Assembly: GCF_000974765.1 (NCBI RefSeq)
Contig: NZ_BBWU01000048.1
Span: 166,879-230,878, forward strand
Origin: Sphingomonas changbaiensis NBRC 104936
GTDB lineage: Bacteria > Pseudomonadota > Alphaproteobacteria > Sphingomonadales > Sphingomonadaceae
DNA: 64,000 bases
Direction: 5' to 3'
A program made the translations under genes and the position numbers. Below, piece by piece: positions 9,347 through 18,171 of this stretch; position 1 is the stretch's first letter; every line of letters begins with the position of its first letter. Under the pieces are notes generated by a model, which worked only from the letters and a program-made list of their open reading frames with translations, ran no database searches and was not told the DNA's origin.

Positions 9347-11029
9347 ATGGCCAGCAACGCACTCACCCCCACCCAAGGCGAGGTTCTGCCCGCCGCTCCC
9401 GCCGCTCCGGCCGCGAGTTTCGGCGACCTTGGCCGCAATCCGATGGGCGCGCTGCAACGCGTCTGGGCGCAGCCCGCCGTTAAGAAAAGCGCCCCGCTGA
9501 TCGGCCTTCTGGGCCTGCTCGGCTCGGCCGCGCTCGCCTGGACCCTGGTCGCGACGCCTCCGCAGAAGATCCTGTTTTCAGGCCTCTCCGATGCGGACAA
9601 GGCAGCCGCCTCGGAAGCGCTGTCGCAGGCCAAGATCGACAGCCATATCGATAGCCAGACCGGCACGCTGACCGTCTCGGCCGACGACTATTACAAGGCG
9701 CGGATGCTGCTCGCGTCGCAGAACCTGCCCAAGGCGACGCCGGGCGGGTATGCGATTCTCGATCAGCTGCCGATGGGCGTCAGCCGCGCGGTGGAGGGCG
9801 AACGCCTCCGCCAAGCGCGCGAGACGGAGCTCGCCAAGTCGATCGAGGAAATCGAGGGTGTCACCGACGCCCGCGTTCACCTGGCAATGCCGGAAAACAC
9901 CGTGTTCGTCCGCGACAACGCGGCGCCGTCTGCCTCGGTCATCGTCCGGCTCGCCGGCAATCACACTCTGGCCGACGCGCAGGTTCGCTCGATCATCAAT
10001 CTCGTTGCCTCGTCCGTGCCGGGCATGAAGCCGGACGCGGTCACGATCGTCGACGGCGCCGGGACTCTGTTGACGAAACCCGGCGGCGTCGGTGACGGAC
10101 TGGGCGCGAGCGACGAGCGCATCGATTTCCAGCGCCGGGTCGAGGATAAATATCGCGAGCAGCTGACCCAGCTGCTGACGCCGTTGGTCGGCGCCGGCAA
10201 TTTCAGCGCCGAGGTCCAGGCGGACGTCAATCTCGACGAAACCCAGGCGACCCGCGAGGCCTATGGCAAGGAAGGTGCGCTGCGCGCCGAGCAGGGCAAT
10301 TGGACCGGCAACCAGTCCGGCCCGATCCCTGCCGAAGGCATTCCCGGCACCCTGTCCAACACGCCGCCGCCTGCCGCGCAGGTGAAGGCCGGACAGGCCG
10401 CGGCACCGTCCGGCGCTGCGACGCCTGCTCCCGGCGGCAAGGTTCCGGATTCGCTGAAGCAGTCGGACCAGTTCTCGCGGGCCTATGAGCTCGACAAGGA
10501 AGTCTCCGTCACTCGCGCTGTACCGGGCAGCCTGAAGCGCATCTCGGTCGCGGTCGTGCTGCGCGAGCCGGAGGGCGGCAAGCCGCGCAACCCGCAGGAA
10601 ATCGCGCAGATCACTGATCTTGTGCGTGCGGCGGTCGGCTACGACGCTTCGCGTAATGACCAGGTCACGGTGATTTCGCGCAAGTTCGCCGGGGCGAGTG
10701 CGGAAGAGGCGAAGGCCCCCTGGTACGATGCCGGCTGGTTCCCCGTGCTCGCCCGCAACCTGACCGCGCTGGTGATCGCGCTGCTGGTGATCTTCGTCGG
10801 CCTGAAGCCGATGCTGAAGATGTTCGGCAAGAAGCGAGATCAGGGCGGCGCGAACGACCTTGGCGAGTTCGCGATGTCGCGGCCGCCGGTCAGCGTCGAG
10901 GCGCTCGAAAATGCACAGGGCTATGAAGACAAGGTGAAGCTGGTCCGTGACTTCACGCGCGACAATCCCGCCCGCGCCGCGCTTGCGGTCAAGGACATGA
11001 TCCGTTCGGACGGGAAGGCCGCCGCATGA
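9347..11029 (+). CDS. fliF: Flagellar MS-ring protein FliF
   Basis: 560 residues, the usual size. One transmembrane helix near residues 48-69 and a second near 466-486 bracket a large periplasmic region containing the ring-building motifs (VEGERLRQARETELAKSI, VHLAMPENTVF). The proline/alanine-rich stretch around residues 330-370 is the variable linker of the family. The C-terminal cytoplasmic tail, which binds FliG, overlaps the fliG start by four bases. FliF forms the inner-membrane ring that houses the export apparatus. Confidence 0.96.
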   Translation: MASNALTPTQGEVLPAAPAAPAASFGDLGRNPMGALQRVWAQPAVKKSAPLIGLLGLLGSAALAWTLVATPPQKILFSGLSDADKAAASEALSQAKIDSHIDSQTGTLTVSADDYYKARMLLASQNLPKATPGGYAILDQLPMGVSRAVEGERLRQARETELAKSIEEIEGVTDARVHLAMPENTVFVRDNAAPSASVIVRLAGNHTLADAQVRSIINLVASSVPGMKPDAVTIVDGAGTLLTKPGGVGDGLGASDERIDFQRRVEDKYREQLTQLLTPLVGAGNFSAEVQADVNLDETQATREAYGKEGALRAEQGNWTGNQSGPIPAEGIPGTLSNTPPPAAQVKAGQAAAPSGAATPAPGGKVPDSLKQSDQFSRAYELDKEVSVTRAVPGSLKRISVAVVLREPEGGKPRNPQEIAQITDLVRAAVGYDASRNDQVTVISRKFAGASAEEAKAPWYDAGWFPVLARNLTALVIALLVIFVGLKPMLKMFGKKRDQGGANDLGEFAMSRPPVSVEALENAQGYEDKVKLVRDFTRDNPARAALAVKDMIRSDGKAAA

Positions 11030-12036
11030 TGCAGGAACCCGCCCGGGCGTTCACCGGGGTTGAAAAGGCGGCGGTGCTGATGATGCTGGTCGGCGACGAC
11101 GAAGCCGCCGCTATCCTGCAGAACCTCGATCCGGAAGAAGTGCGGATGCTCGGCAAGGCGATGTTCGCCGTCGCCGATGTCGGCGAGCCGCAGGTCGTTG
11201 AGGTCCTGGACGAATTTGTCGTCAAGGCGAAGGACAAGAACACGATCGGCTTCGATCCGCGCCCGCAGATCGAAACGATGATGACCAAGGCGCTGGGTGC
11301 GGACAAGGCGGAGAATGTGCTCGCCCGCATCACCCCGCGCGAGGAAGCCTGCGCGATCCCGTTGCTCGACTGGCTCGATGCCGGCGAGATCGCGGCGATG
11401 GTGAAGGACGAACACCCGCAGATCGCCGCGGTGCTGCTGGTCAATCTCGACCCGGCGGTCGCCGCTCAGGTGATCGAGCAGCTGCCGGACGCGATGCAGC
11501 CCGACGTTCTGCACCGGATCGCGACGCTCGGGCCGATTTCGGCGGATGCGCTTGAGATGCTGCGCGACGTGCTGTCGCGCCGCGCGAGCGACGCACAGAA
11601 TTCGACCGCGGTTCCGCTCGGCGGAGCCAAGGAGGCCGCCGCGATCATGAACAACGCCCGCAAGGCGACCGAACAGCGGGTGATGCCCAAGGTCGCCAAG
11701 ATCAGCAAGGAAACGGCGAAGGCGATCGAGGAGGAGATGTTCGTCTTCGACCACCTGCTCGCGCTCGACGACAAGAGCATGGGCACGCTGCTGCGCGGCG
11801 TCGAAGCCGACGTGCTGGTGCTGGCGCTCAAGGGTGTCGACGAGGCGGCGCGGACCAAGTTCCTCGGCTGCATGTCGAGCCGCGCGGCCGACGGCATCCG
11901 CGACGAGATGGAAGCGCGCGGGCCGGTCAAGCTGTCGGAAGTGCTGGAGGCGCAGAAGACGATCCTCGGCATCGCCCGCCAGATGGCCAAGGACGGCACC
12001 ATCCGCCTGGCCGGCGGAGACGACGACTATGTCTAG
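11026..12036 (+). CDS. fliG: Flagellar motor switch protein FliG
   Basis: 336 residues. N-terminal FliF-binding domain (FTGVEKAAVLMMLVGDDEAA), middle armadillo domain with the EHPQIAAVLLVNLDP motif (EHPQ motif present) and C-terminal torque domain with the charged helix DDKSMGTLLRGVEADVLVLA. FliG is the rotor protein that meets the MotA stator. ATGA overlap with fliF upstream and an eight-base overlap with fliH downstream. Confidence 0.96.
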   Translation: MMQEPARAFTGVEKAAVLMMLVGDDEAAAILQNLDPEEVRMLGKAMFAVADVGEPQVVEVLDEFVVKAKDKNTIGFDPRPQIETMMTKALGADKAENVLARITPREEACAIPLLDWLDAGEIAAMVKDEHPQIAAVLLVNLDPAVAAQVIEQLPDAMQPDVLHRIATLGPISADALEMLRDVLSRRASDAQNSTAVPLGGAKEAAAIMNNARKATEQRVMPKVAKISKETAKAIEEEMFVFDHLLALDDKSMGTLLRGVEADVLVLALKGVDEAARTKFLGCMSSRAADGIRDEMEARGPVKLSEVLEAQKTILGIARQMAKDGTIRLAGGDDDYV

Positions 12037-12745
12037 CCGTTTCGCGGGCGCCGCCGAGGCGCAGTCCGTCGATTTCGGCGCCTTGGGCGCTGCGATGTCG
12101 GGGATGCGCGGCGGCTTTGCGGCCGCCGGCCCGGTGCATTTCTCGCCGGCACCGCAGCCGCAGCATTTCCGTCCGGCCACGCCTGGTGCCAATCCGACGG
12201 CGGGCTGGGATCCCTTTGACCCGATGGGCGAGAAGGAAAAGGCGCCCCAGGCGTCTCCGGATGCTGTCGAGGCGGCGCGAGCGCAGGGCTTTGCCGAGGG
12301 CATGGCCGCCGCGGAACGCATGGCGGCCGAACGGGGCGAGGCCGATGCCCAGGCGCTCGCCCGTATCGCGGCGGGCCTGGAGGCGATGAGCGCTTTCGAC
12401 CGCGACGCGCTTGCCGGCAGGCTGCGCCAGACGGTGATGTTCCTGGTGACGCGACTGATCGGGGAAGCCGGCGTTTCCGCCGAGCTGCTTGCGGGCCGTA
12501 TCGAAGCCGCGGTCGCGCTGCTCGCCGACAGCGCCGAAGCGGCGGCATTGAAGCTCAATCCCGACGACCTGCCGCTCGTCGAATCGCAACTGCCGCCGAC
12601 GGTCGTGGCGGCCGCCGATCCGCAGATCGAGCGCGGCGGCTTCCGTGTCGAAACGCGCACGACCTCGATCGAGGACGGCCCGGGTGCCTGGCTCGCCCAG
12701 CTCGCGGCGGCGCTGGACCGCGCAGCGCTGCCGGATGCGGGCTGA
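12029..12745 (+). CDS. fliH: Flagellar assembly protein FliH (export ATPase regulator)
   Basis: 238 residues, divergent as usual for FliH. The N-terminal 80 residues are proline/alanine-rich. A helix follows with spaced small residues (ARAQGFAEGMAAAERMAAER) typical of the FliH dimer coiled coil, then a C-terminal domain with a hydrophobic helix (TVMFLVTRLIGEAG) and a final tryptophan-containing helix (GAWLAQLAAALD). FliH binds FliI and docks it at the C-ring. The ATG at 12029 overlaps the fliG stop; position between fliG and fliI supports the call. Confidence 0.9.
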   Translation: MSSRFAGAAEAQSVDFGALGAAMSGMRGGFAAAGPVHFSPAPQPQHFRPATPGANPTAGWDPFDPMGEKEKAPQASPDAVEAARAQGFAEGMAAAERMAAERGEADAQALARIAAGLEAMSAFDRDALAGRLRQTVMFLVTRLIGEAGVSAELLAGRIEAAVALLADSAEAAALKLNPDDLPLVESQLPPTVVAAADPQIERGGFRVETRTTSIEDGPGAWLAQLAAALDRAALPDAG

Positions 12746-12748
12746 TCC

Positions 12749-14074
12749 ATGCTGAAGCGCTTCGCCGAAGACTATCTCTCCCGTCTCGCGCTTGATTTCT
12801 CGCCGCAGCCTGAAGTCGTTGGCCGGCTCGCATCGTTCGACGGGCTGCTGATGGAAGCAGTCGGCATCACGGTGCCGGTGGGCACGGTCTGTCGGATCGG
12901 ATCGGGTCACGGCGCGGTCGAAGCCGAGGTGATCGGCTTCCGCGCCGGCAAGACCTTGCTGATGAATCTCGGCGGCCCGGCGCCCCTGCTTCCCGATGCT
13001 CCGGTGCGGCCGGTCGGCCAGCCGGGCGAAGCGCAGGTTGGCTCCGCGCTGCTTGGCCGCGTCGTCGATGGCGCCGGCCATCCGATTGACGGGCTCGGGC
13101 CCATTCGCGGCGCGAAGAGCTGGCCACTCGCCGGCAAGCCGCAAAATCCGCTCGACCGCGCGCGCGTGACTCAGCCGCTCGATGTCGGCGTCCGCGCGAT
13201 CAATGGCCTGCTGACGATCGGTCAGGGCCAGCGCGTCGGCATCATGGCCGGCTCGGGCGTCGGCAAGTCCGTGCTGCTCGGCATGATCGTGCGCCAGGTG
13301 AAGGCGGACGTGGTCGTGGTCGGGCTGATCGGCGAGCGCAGCCGCGAAGTCACCGACTTCCTTGAAACCAAGGTGGCCGGTGAGGCGCGGAAGCGCGCGG
13401 TCATCGTCGCCGTCCCCGCCAACCATTCGCCCGTGCTCCGCATCCGCGGCGCGATGCGCGCGACCGCGATTGCCGAGGCATTCCGTGCCGAGGGCAAGCG
13501 CGTGCTGCTGATCATGGACAGCCTGACCCGCGTCGCGCATGCCGGCCGCGAAATCGGGCTGGCGCTTGGCGAACCGGCATCGGCGCGCGGCTATCCGCCG
13601 TCCGCGATCGCGATGCTGCCCAATCTGATCGAGCGCGCCGGTGCCGATGCGCGTGGCGGCGGTTCGATCACTGCGATCTACACGGTGCTTGCCGACGGTG
13701 ATGACGGCAGCGATCCGGTCGTGGACAGCGCACGCTCGATCCTCGACGGCCACATCGTGCTGTCGCGCAGCCTGGCCGAGCGTGCCGTCTATCCTGCGAT
13801 CGATCTCGGCCCGTCGGTCAGCCGCGTGATGACCGACATCGCTGCCCCCGAGCATATCGCCGCCGCGCGCGTGCTCCGCCGGCACCTCGCGACATACGAA
13901 GAAAATCGCGATCTCATCCTGATGGGCGCCTATCGCGGCGGCACCGATGCGCAGATCGACCAGGCGCTCGCCTACCACCCCGCAATCCTCGACTATATCC
14001 GGCAGGATGCCGACAGTGCCGTGTCGCTCGATGACGCGGCCGGCGAGCTGGTCGGGATCTTCGGCGACGGCTGA
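12749..14074 (+). CDS. fliI: Flagellum-specific export ATPase FliI
   Basis: 441 residues, homologous to F1 ATPase beta subunits. P-loop AGSGVGKS near residues 166-173, then the GLIGERSREV motif, VLLIMDSLTRVAHAGREIGLALGEP, and the export-family block GSITAIYTVLADGDD. It energises export of axial proteins together with FliH and FliJ. It follows fliH by three bases and shares one base with fliJ. Confidence 0.97.
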   Translation: MLKRFAEDYLSRLALDFSPQPEVVGRLASFDGLLMEAVGITVPVGTVCRIGSGHGAVEAEVIGFRAGKTLLMNLGGPAPLLPDAPVRPVGQPGEAQVGSALLGRVVDGAGHPIDGLGPIRGAKSWPLAGKPQNPLDRARVTQPLDVGVRAINGLLTIGQGQRVGIMAGSGVGKSVLLGMIVRQVKADVVVVGLIGERSREVTDFLETKVAGEARKRAVIVAVPANHSPVLRIRGAMRATAIAEAFRAEGKRVLLIMDSLTRVAHAGREIGLALGEPASARGYPPSAIAMLPNLIERAGADARGGGSITAIYTVLADGDDGSDPVVDSARSILDGHIVLSRSLAERAVYPAIDLGPSVSRVMTDIAAPEHIAAARVLRRHLATYEENRDLILMGAYRGGTDAQIDQALAYHPAILDYIRQDADSAVSLDDAAGELVGIFGDG

Positions 14075-14514
14075 TGGCGAACCATCGGGATGCAAAGCGG
14101 CTTGGGCGCATGCTCCGCGTCCGGTCGCTCCAGCTCGATCTTGCCCGTGCGGAGCAGGCTGCCGCGGCCGAGCGCGCGTCCAGCGCCGCCGCCCTTGCAG
14201 CCCGCATCGACTCGCTGCGCCAGGACGTCGCGCCGCGCGAGGGTCGCGAGCAGGGCCTCAGCCTGTTCGCCGCGGCCCATTATCGCGACCGGCTCGCGCG
14301 CAGCCAGGTCGAGGCGCAGCGCCGCGTTCAGCTTGCTCACGAGCAGCTCGACGACGCGCGCGACGCCGCCAACGCCGCCAAGCGCGATCATGGCGTCGTC
14401 GAAAAACTGATCGAGCGCGAATTGGAGAGCCAGGCCGCCGCCGTGCGGAAGGCCCTGGAAGATTCCCCGCAGCATGCGCGGGCACTGGCACGGTCCTTGC
14501 TGAAGAACGGCTGA
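14074..14514 (+). CDS. fliJ: Flagellar export protein FliJ
   Basis: 146 residues, almost entirely alpha-helical coiled coil rich in Ala, Arg, Glu and Gln, starting MANHRDAKRLGRMLRVRSLQ. FliJ proteins are short two-helix coiled coils with little sequence conservation; identification rests on size, helical heptads and position directly after fliI. It is thought to act as the gamma-like stalk of the FliI ring and to link it to FlhA. It overlaps the first base of fliK. Confidence 0.85.
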   Translation: MANHRDAKRLGRMLRVRSLQLDLARAEQAAAAERASSAAALAARIDSLRQDVAPREGREQGLSLFAAAHYRDRLARSQVEAQRRVQLAHEQLDDARDAANAAKRDHGVVEKLIERELESQAAAVRKALEDSPQHARALARSLLKNG

Positions 14515-16028
14515 TGCCGTCGCTCAACATCTCTTCGCCCGGGGTTCCGACCCTGCTCACCGGCGCCTCGCCGATCGCCGTCACTCCGGTCGCGGCCATC
14601 GATGGCGTCGCGCCAGGCGCGTTCGCCAGTGTCATCGCCGGTTTGGGACCGGGCTTCACGCTCGATGCCTCACCCCCGCTGATGGTGCCGGTCGGCACGA
14701 ATTTGCCGCCCGCCCGGCCGAATGTTGCCGGTGGACCCGAACCCGAGCCCCCCGTCGACGTCGAAGCTGTGGAAGCGGTGATGGTCGGCTCTGCCGGCCC
14801 GGTCCCGACTGCGCCAGTCCCTCCGGTCTCATTGCCGCCCGAAGTTGTCGACGAGGCTGCGCCGGACGCTCCCCAGGTCGCCGCGCCCGGCGATGCTGCC
14901 GCTCCGGCAGCTCCGGTGGTGGCGCCCGGCCAATCTGCTCTCGACCCGGACCCGATTCCCTGCGGGCTGCAAATCTGGCGCCCGCATGGGACGTCCCCTT
15001 TGCCGCTCGCGAACAAGACTCCGCTCCCGCGGCCGCCGCTTCCTGTGCAGCTTCCCCCGGAAGAGGTCGCGGACATGCCGGTAATCGACCCCGCCCCGCT
15101 GCCGGAGCAGGCGGACAAGCCCATACCCTCCGATCCATCGCCGGCTCAGCCCGCGGACGTGCCGGCGCAGGCCCCGCCGTTCGCCTGGGTGCCGCTGCCG
15201 CCGCAGCCCGTCGACGAGCCCCCCGTGCCGAGAGCGATTGCCGACGGCACCGCAGGGCAGGCGCCCGCCGCCGCGGTTTCGCCCAACGCGAAACTCGACC
15301 CGCCGCAACCGGATCTGCCGAAGCCCGGAACCGACGCTTCGCCGGCAACGCCGCAGGCAGGGCCCGTTCAGGTTCAGCGTCCGCAGCCGGCCCAGAGCCC
15401 GACTCCGGCCGCGGCACTGCCGAACAGCTTTGCGGTCCCGCCCGAGGTTGCGCGCGAGATTGCTCAGCTGGTCCGCGCGGCAGTCGGCGAACGGGACGAG
15501 CGTGACGGCTCGGCGACGGCCGATTCCGCGCCGTTGCCGCCGATCACGGCGCCTGCGCCTCAGATTCTGTCATCCGATCCCGCGCCGCTTCACCCGAGCT
15601 TCGTTCCTGCGCATCGGCCGGTGATCGACACCGGCCGCGCCGAGTGGATGCAGGCAATGATCGACCGGATCGCGGAGATGCCGCAGTCGGAAGGCGGGCG
15701 GCGCGACGCGCAGATTCGCCTCGTCCCCGATGCTCTCGGCCCGGTCGACGTGAAGATCGAGCAGCGCCAGGATCGGCTGCACGTGACGTTGCAGGCCGAA
15801 ACGCCGCAGGCGCGGCAGTTGCTGACCGACGCCGCGCCCAAGCTGCATGAACTGGCCGAAGCGCGCGGCATCCGTTTTGCCCAGGCGGGGTTCGGCAGCA
15901 CCGATTCGCATGATCGCCGCTCTGCTCCCGAGCATCAGCACCAGCCGTCGGCGCCGCTTCGTCCGCGTCCGGCGCCTCCCGCCGATTCGGAGCCCGAATC
16001 CCAATCCGACGGCGACCTGATCGCCTGA
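14514..16028 (+). CDS. fliK: Flagellar hook-length control protein FliK
   Basis: 504 residues. Residues about 60-360 are an extremely Pro/Ala-rich, low-complexity ruler region. The C-terminal Flg_hook domain begins near 377 (WMQAMIDRIAEMPQSEGG) and contains IRLVPDALGPVDVKIEQR and LHVTLQAETPQARQLL. FliK is exported while measuring hook length and then switches FlhB specificity. The ATG at 14514 overlaps the fliJ stop by one base; the longer frame from 13947 lies over fliI and fliJ and is discarded. Confidence 0.92.
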   Translation: MPSLNISSPGVPTLLTGASPIAVTPVAAIDGVAPGAFASVIAGLGPGFTLDASPPLMVPVGTNLPPARPNVAGGPEPEPPVDVEAVEAVMVGSAGPVPTAPVPPVSLPPEVVDEAAPDAPQVAAPGDAAAPAAPVVAPGQSALDPDPIPCGLQIWRPHGTSPLPLANKTPLPRPPLPVQLPPEEVADMPVIDPAPLPEQADKPIPSDPSPAQPADVPAQAPPFAWVPLPPQPVDEPPVPRAIADGTAGQAPAAAVSPNAKLDPPQPDLPKPGTDASPATPQAGPVQVQRPQPAQSPTPAAALPNSFAVPPEVAREIAQLVRAAVGERDERDGSATADSAPLPPITAPAPQILSSDPAPLHPSFVPAHRPVIDTGRAEWMQAMIDRIAEMPQSEGGRRDAQIRLVPDALGPVDVKIEQRQDRLHVTLQAETPQARQLLTDAAPKLHELAEARGIRFAQAGFGSTDSHDRRSAPEHQHQPSAPLRPRPAPPADSEPESQSDGDLIA

Positions 16029-16060
16029 TCCATTCTCAGCCACAGAAAGCGTAGACGACC

Positions 16061-16654
16061 ATGGCCACCGCAGCTCCCACTCCCGACCAGGCCGGCCCGA
16101 AGAAGAAAAAGGGCAAGAAGGGCCTCGTCATGATTCTCGCCGCCCTGATTCTGGCCGGAGCCGGCGTCGGCGGCGGCATCTTTATCGCTTCGTCCGGCCT
16201 GATCGGCGGCGCCAAGGCCGAGGTGCCGAAAGGCAAGGATCTGCCGAAGCTTCTTCCGAAAGGCTCCAAGCCCGCCAAGGAGGAAGGCGAGGGCGGAAGC
16301 CACGAGGGCGGCAGTGCCTCGGCCGACGGCCCGAAGTACGAATCGAGCTATTTCCAGATCGAGAAGGATTTCACCTCGAATCTGAAGGACAGCGTTCACC
16401 TGATCCAGGTCGGCCTCGCCGTCTCGACGCCCTATGACGAAAAGGTCATCGATCATCTGAAGGCGCACGAGCTGGCGGTCCGTTCGGCCGTGCTGATGAC
16501 GCTCGCCGACACCGACGAGGAACAGGTCTTCACCAGCGACGGCAAGAAGGATCTGCAGCGCCGCCTGGTGAAGGCAATCAACGATGTTCTGAAGGAAAAG
16601 GAAGGTTTTGGCGGCGTCGGTAACGTCTACTTTACCAATTTCATTGTTCAGTAG
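16061..16654 (+). CDS. fliL: Flagellar basal body-associated protein FliL
   Basis: 197 residues: a short lysine-rich cytoplasmic tail (KKKKGKKG), one transmembrane helix (about 21-44), a charged linker and a C-terminal periplasmic domain ending in GNVYFTNFIVQ, the hallmark end of FliL. The KDLQRRLVKAINDVL helix is also typical. FliL rings surround the stator and modulate torque. It starts 32 bases after fliK, one of the few real gaps in the operon. Confidence 0.93.
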   Translation: MATAAPTPDQAGPKKKKGKKGLVMILAALILAGAGVGGGIFIASSGLIGGAKAEVPKGKDLPKLLPKGSKPAKEEGEGGSHEGGSASADGPKYESSYFQIEKDFTSNLKDSVHLIQVGLAVSTPYDEKVIDHLKAHELAVRSAVLMTLADTDEEQVFTSDGKKDLQRRLVKAINDVLKEKEGFGGVGNVYFTNFIVQ

Positions 16655-16660
16655 CCAAGC

Positions 16661-17605
16661 ATGGTTAAGGCCGCTTCCACCACACCCGTTCAGGGCACCG
16701 CCTCAGGGCGGCCGCCGGCGCAGCACGCGCCGGTGCTGGGGAGCGCTGCGGCCAATCCGCTCGGCGACCTCCAGGCGCTGGCGCAGGTCAACCAGCACCT
16801 CGCGCGATCGCTCAGGGCCTTGTTTGAACCGCTTCTGCGCCAGGCGGTCAAGGTTTCGGCCGAGCCGATCACGGTCGAACGGTTCGATGCCTATCTGACC
16901 GCGCGCGGCACGGCGCTCAGCAGCGTCACGATGATCGGCATGGCGCCGCTCTCGGGTCAGGCGATGCTGGTGCTGGATGGCGCGCTCACCTTCCGGCTGG
17001 TGGATGTCTATTTCGGCGGGCCGGGCCTCGCGCCCAATCCGTTGCCGGCCGAATTCACGCCGACGGCCGAGGCGATGATCGCGCGGATCGCGACCGGCTT
17101 TGCCGAGCGTCTTGCCGGCGCCTGGAGCGAACTGGCGGAGATCGCGTTCCAACCCGGCCGCACCGAAGCCAATCCGGCGATGCTGTCGCATATCGACGGC
17201 GAGGATCGGGTGGTCCGCACCCGGTTCGTCCTCGCGGTCGGCGACGCGCGCCCGATCCCGATCGACCTTCTGTATCCGGCGGCATCGTTGAAGCCGATCG
17301 CCGCGATCCTGTCGTCCAAGGTCCAGTCCCGCCGCCAGGCAGCCGATCCGACCTGGACCGGCAATCTCGCCCGCGCGGTGATGAACGTGAAGCTCCCGGT
17401 CCGCTCGGTTCTCGCCGAGCCGGTGATCCCGCTTGCGCAGCTGATGAGCCTTCAGCCCGGCGACATCATTCCGATCAGCTTCGGGCCCGAAATCCCGTTG
17501 CTGGTTTCCAACAACCGCTTCGCGCGCGGCGCGGTCGGCGCTGCCAATGGCCGCGCCGCGATCCGCGTGCACCGCATCGAACCGCTCGAGGACGAGGATT
17601 CCTGA
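16661..17605 (+). CDS. fliM: Flagellar motor switch protein FliM
   Basis: 314 residues. Middle CheC-like domain (ALSSVTMIGMAPLSGQAMLV, FGGPGLAPNPLPAEFTPTAE) and C-terminal SpoA domain (LPVRSVLAEPVIPLAQLMSL, QPGDIIPI). The N-terminus lacks an obvious copy of the usual CheY-binding LSQ-type motif, but that segment is variable. FliM joins FliG to FliN in the C-ring. The fliN ATG follows its stop directly. Confidence 0.94.
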   Translation: MVKAASTTPVQGTASGRPPAQHAPVLGSAAANPLGDLQALAQVNQHLARSLRALFEPLLRQAVKVSAEPITVERFDAYLTARGTALSSVTMIGMAPLSGQAMLVLDGALTFRLVDVYFGGPGLAPNPLPAEFTPTAEAMIARIATGFAERLAGAWSELAEIAFQPGRTEANPAMLSHIDGEDRVVRTRFVLAVGDARPIPIDLLYPAASLKPIAAILSSKVQSRRQAADPTWTGNLARAVMNVKLPVRSVLAEPVIPLAQLMSLQPGDIIPISFGPEIPLLVSNNRFARGAVGAANGRAAIRVHRIEPLEDEDS

Positions 17606-17911
17606 ATGAGTGACATGAGCCATACCGGCCTGCCGAAGGATGTTGGCATCGCCGCCAATTTTCGTCTGCTGCAGGACGTCGACGTCCGCCTGTCGGTCGA
17701 GGTCGGCGGCACCAATCTGAAGCTCCGCGAGCTGCTGGCGCTCGGCGAGTCGAGCGTGATCGAGCTCGATCGCTACGCGAACGAACTGCTCGACGTGCTG
17801 GTCAACGGCACGCTGATCGGCCGCGGCGAGGTCGTGACTGTCGGCGACCGCTTCGGCATCCGCATCACCGAGCTTGCCGACCAAACGCCTCCGGGTGCGA
17901 CGCCGCTGTGA
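17606..17911 (+). CDS. fliN: Flagellar motor switch protein FliN
   Basis: 101 residues, a single SpoA domain: DVRLSVEVGGTNLKLRELLA, SVIELDRYANELLDVLVNGT, LIGRGEVVTVGDRFGIRITE. The RGEVV motif is diagnostic. FliN forms the base ring of the switch and binds FliH-FliI. It begins directly after the fliM stop and overlaps the GTG start of fliO by four bases. Confidence 0.95.
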   Translation: MSDMSHTGLPKDVGIAANFRLLQDVDVRLSVEVGGTNLKLRELLALGESSVIELDRYANELLDVLVNGTLIGRGEVVTVGDRFGIRITELADQTPPGATPL

Positions 17912-18171
17912 TCGGAACCTATCTTCTGAAGCTCGCGCTGCTGCTTCCGCTGGTGTGCGGCCTGCTGGTCGCGTGCCTCTGGGCCTGGCGCAAGCTCGAG
18001 CAGAAGCTGCCCGGCAACCAGGGCACGCGCGCGATCGCGATCAAGGAAAGCATGATGATCTCGCCGGGCCTGCGCCTCGCCGTGATCGAGTTCGAAGGAC
18101 GCAAGCTGCTCGTCTCGGTCGGCCGAGGCGGCGTGCAGCTGGTCGACAAGGCGGAAAGCTCGCGTGATTAG
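17908..18171 (+). CDS. fliO: Flagellar biosynthetic protein FliO
   Basis: 87 residues: one transmembrane helix at residues 3-26, then a small cytoplasmic domain with [20 protein letters not shown] and [16 protein letters not shown], the FliO pattern. FliO stabilises FliP during assembly of the export gate. The GTG start overlaps the fliN stop, and the gene overlaps fliP by eight bases. Confidence 0.88.
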   Translation: MIGTYLLKLALLLPLVCGLLVACLWAWRKLEQKLPGNQGTRAIAIKESMMISPGLRLAVIEFEGRKLLVSVGRGGVQLVDKAESSRD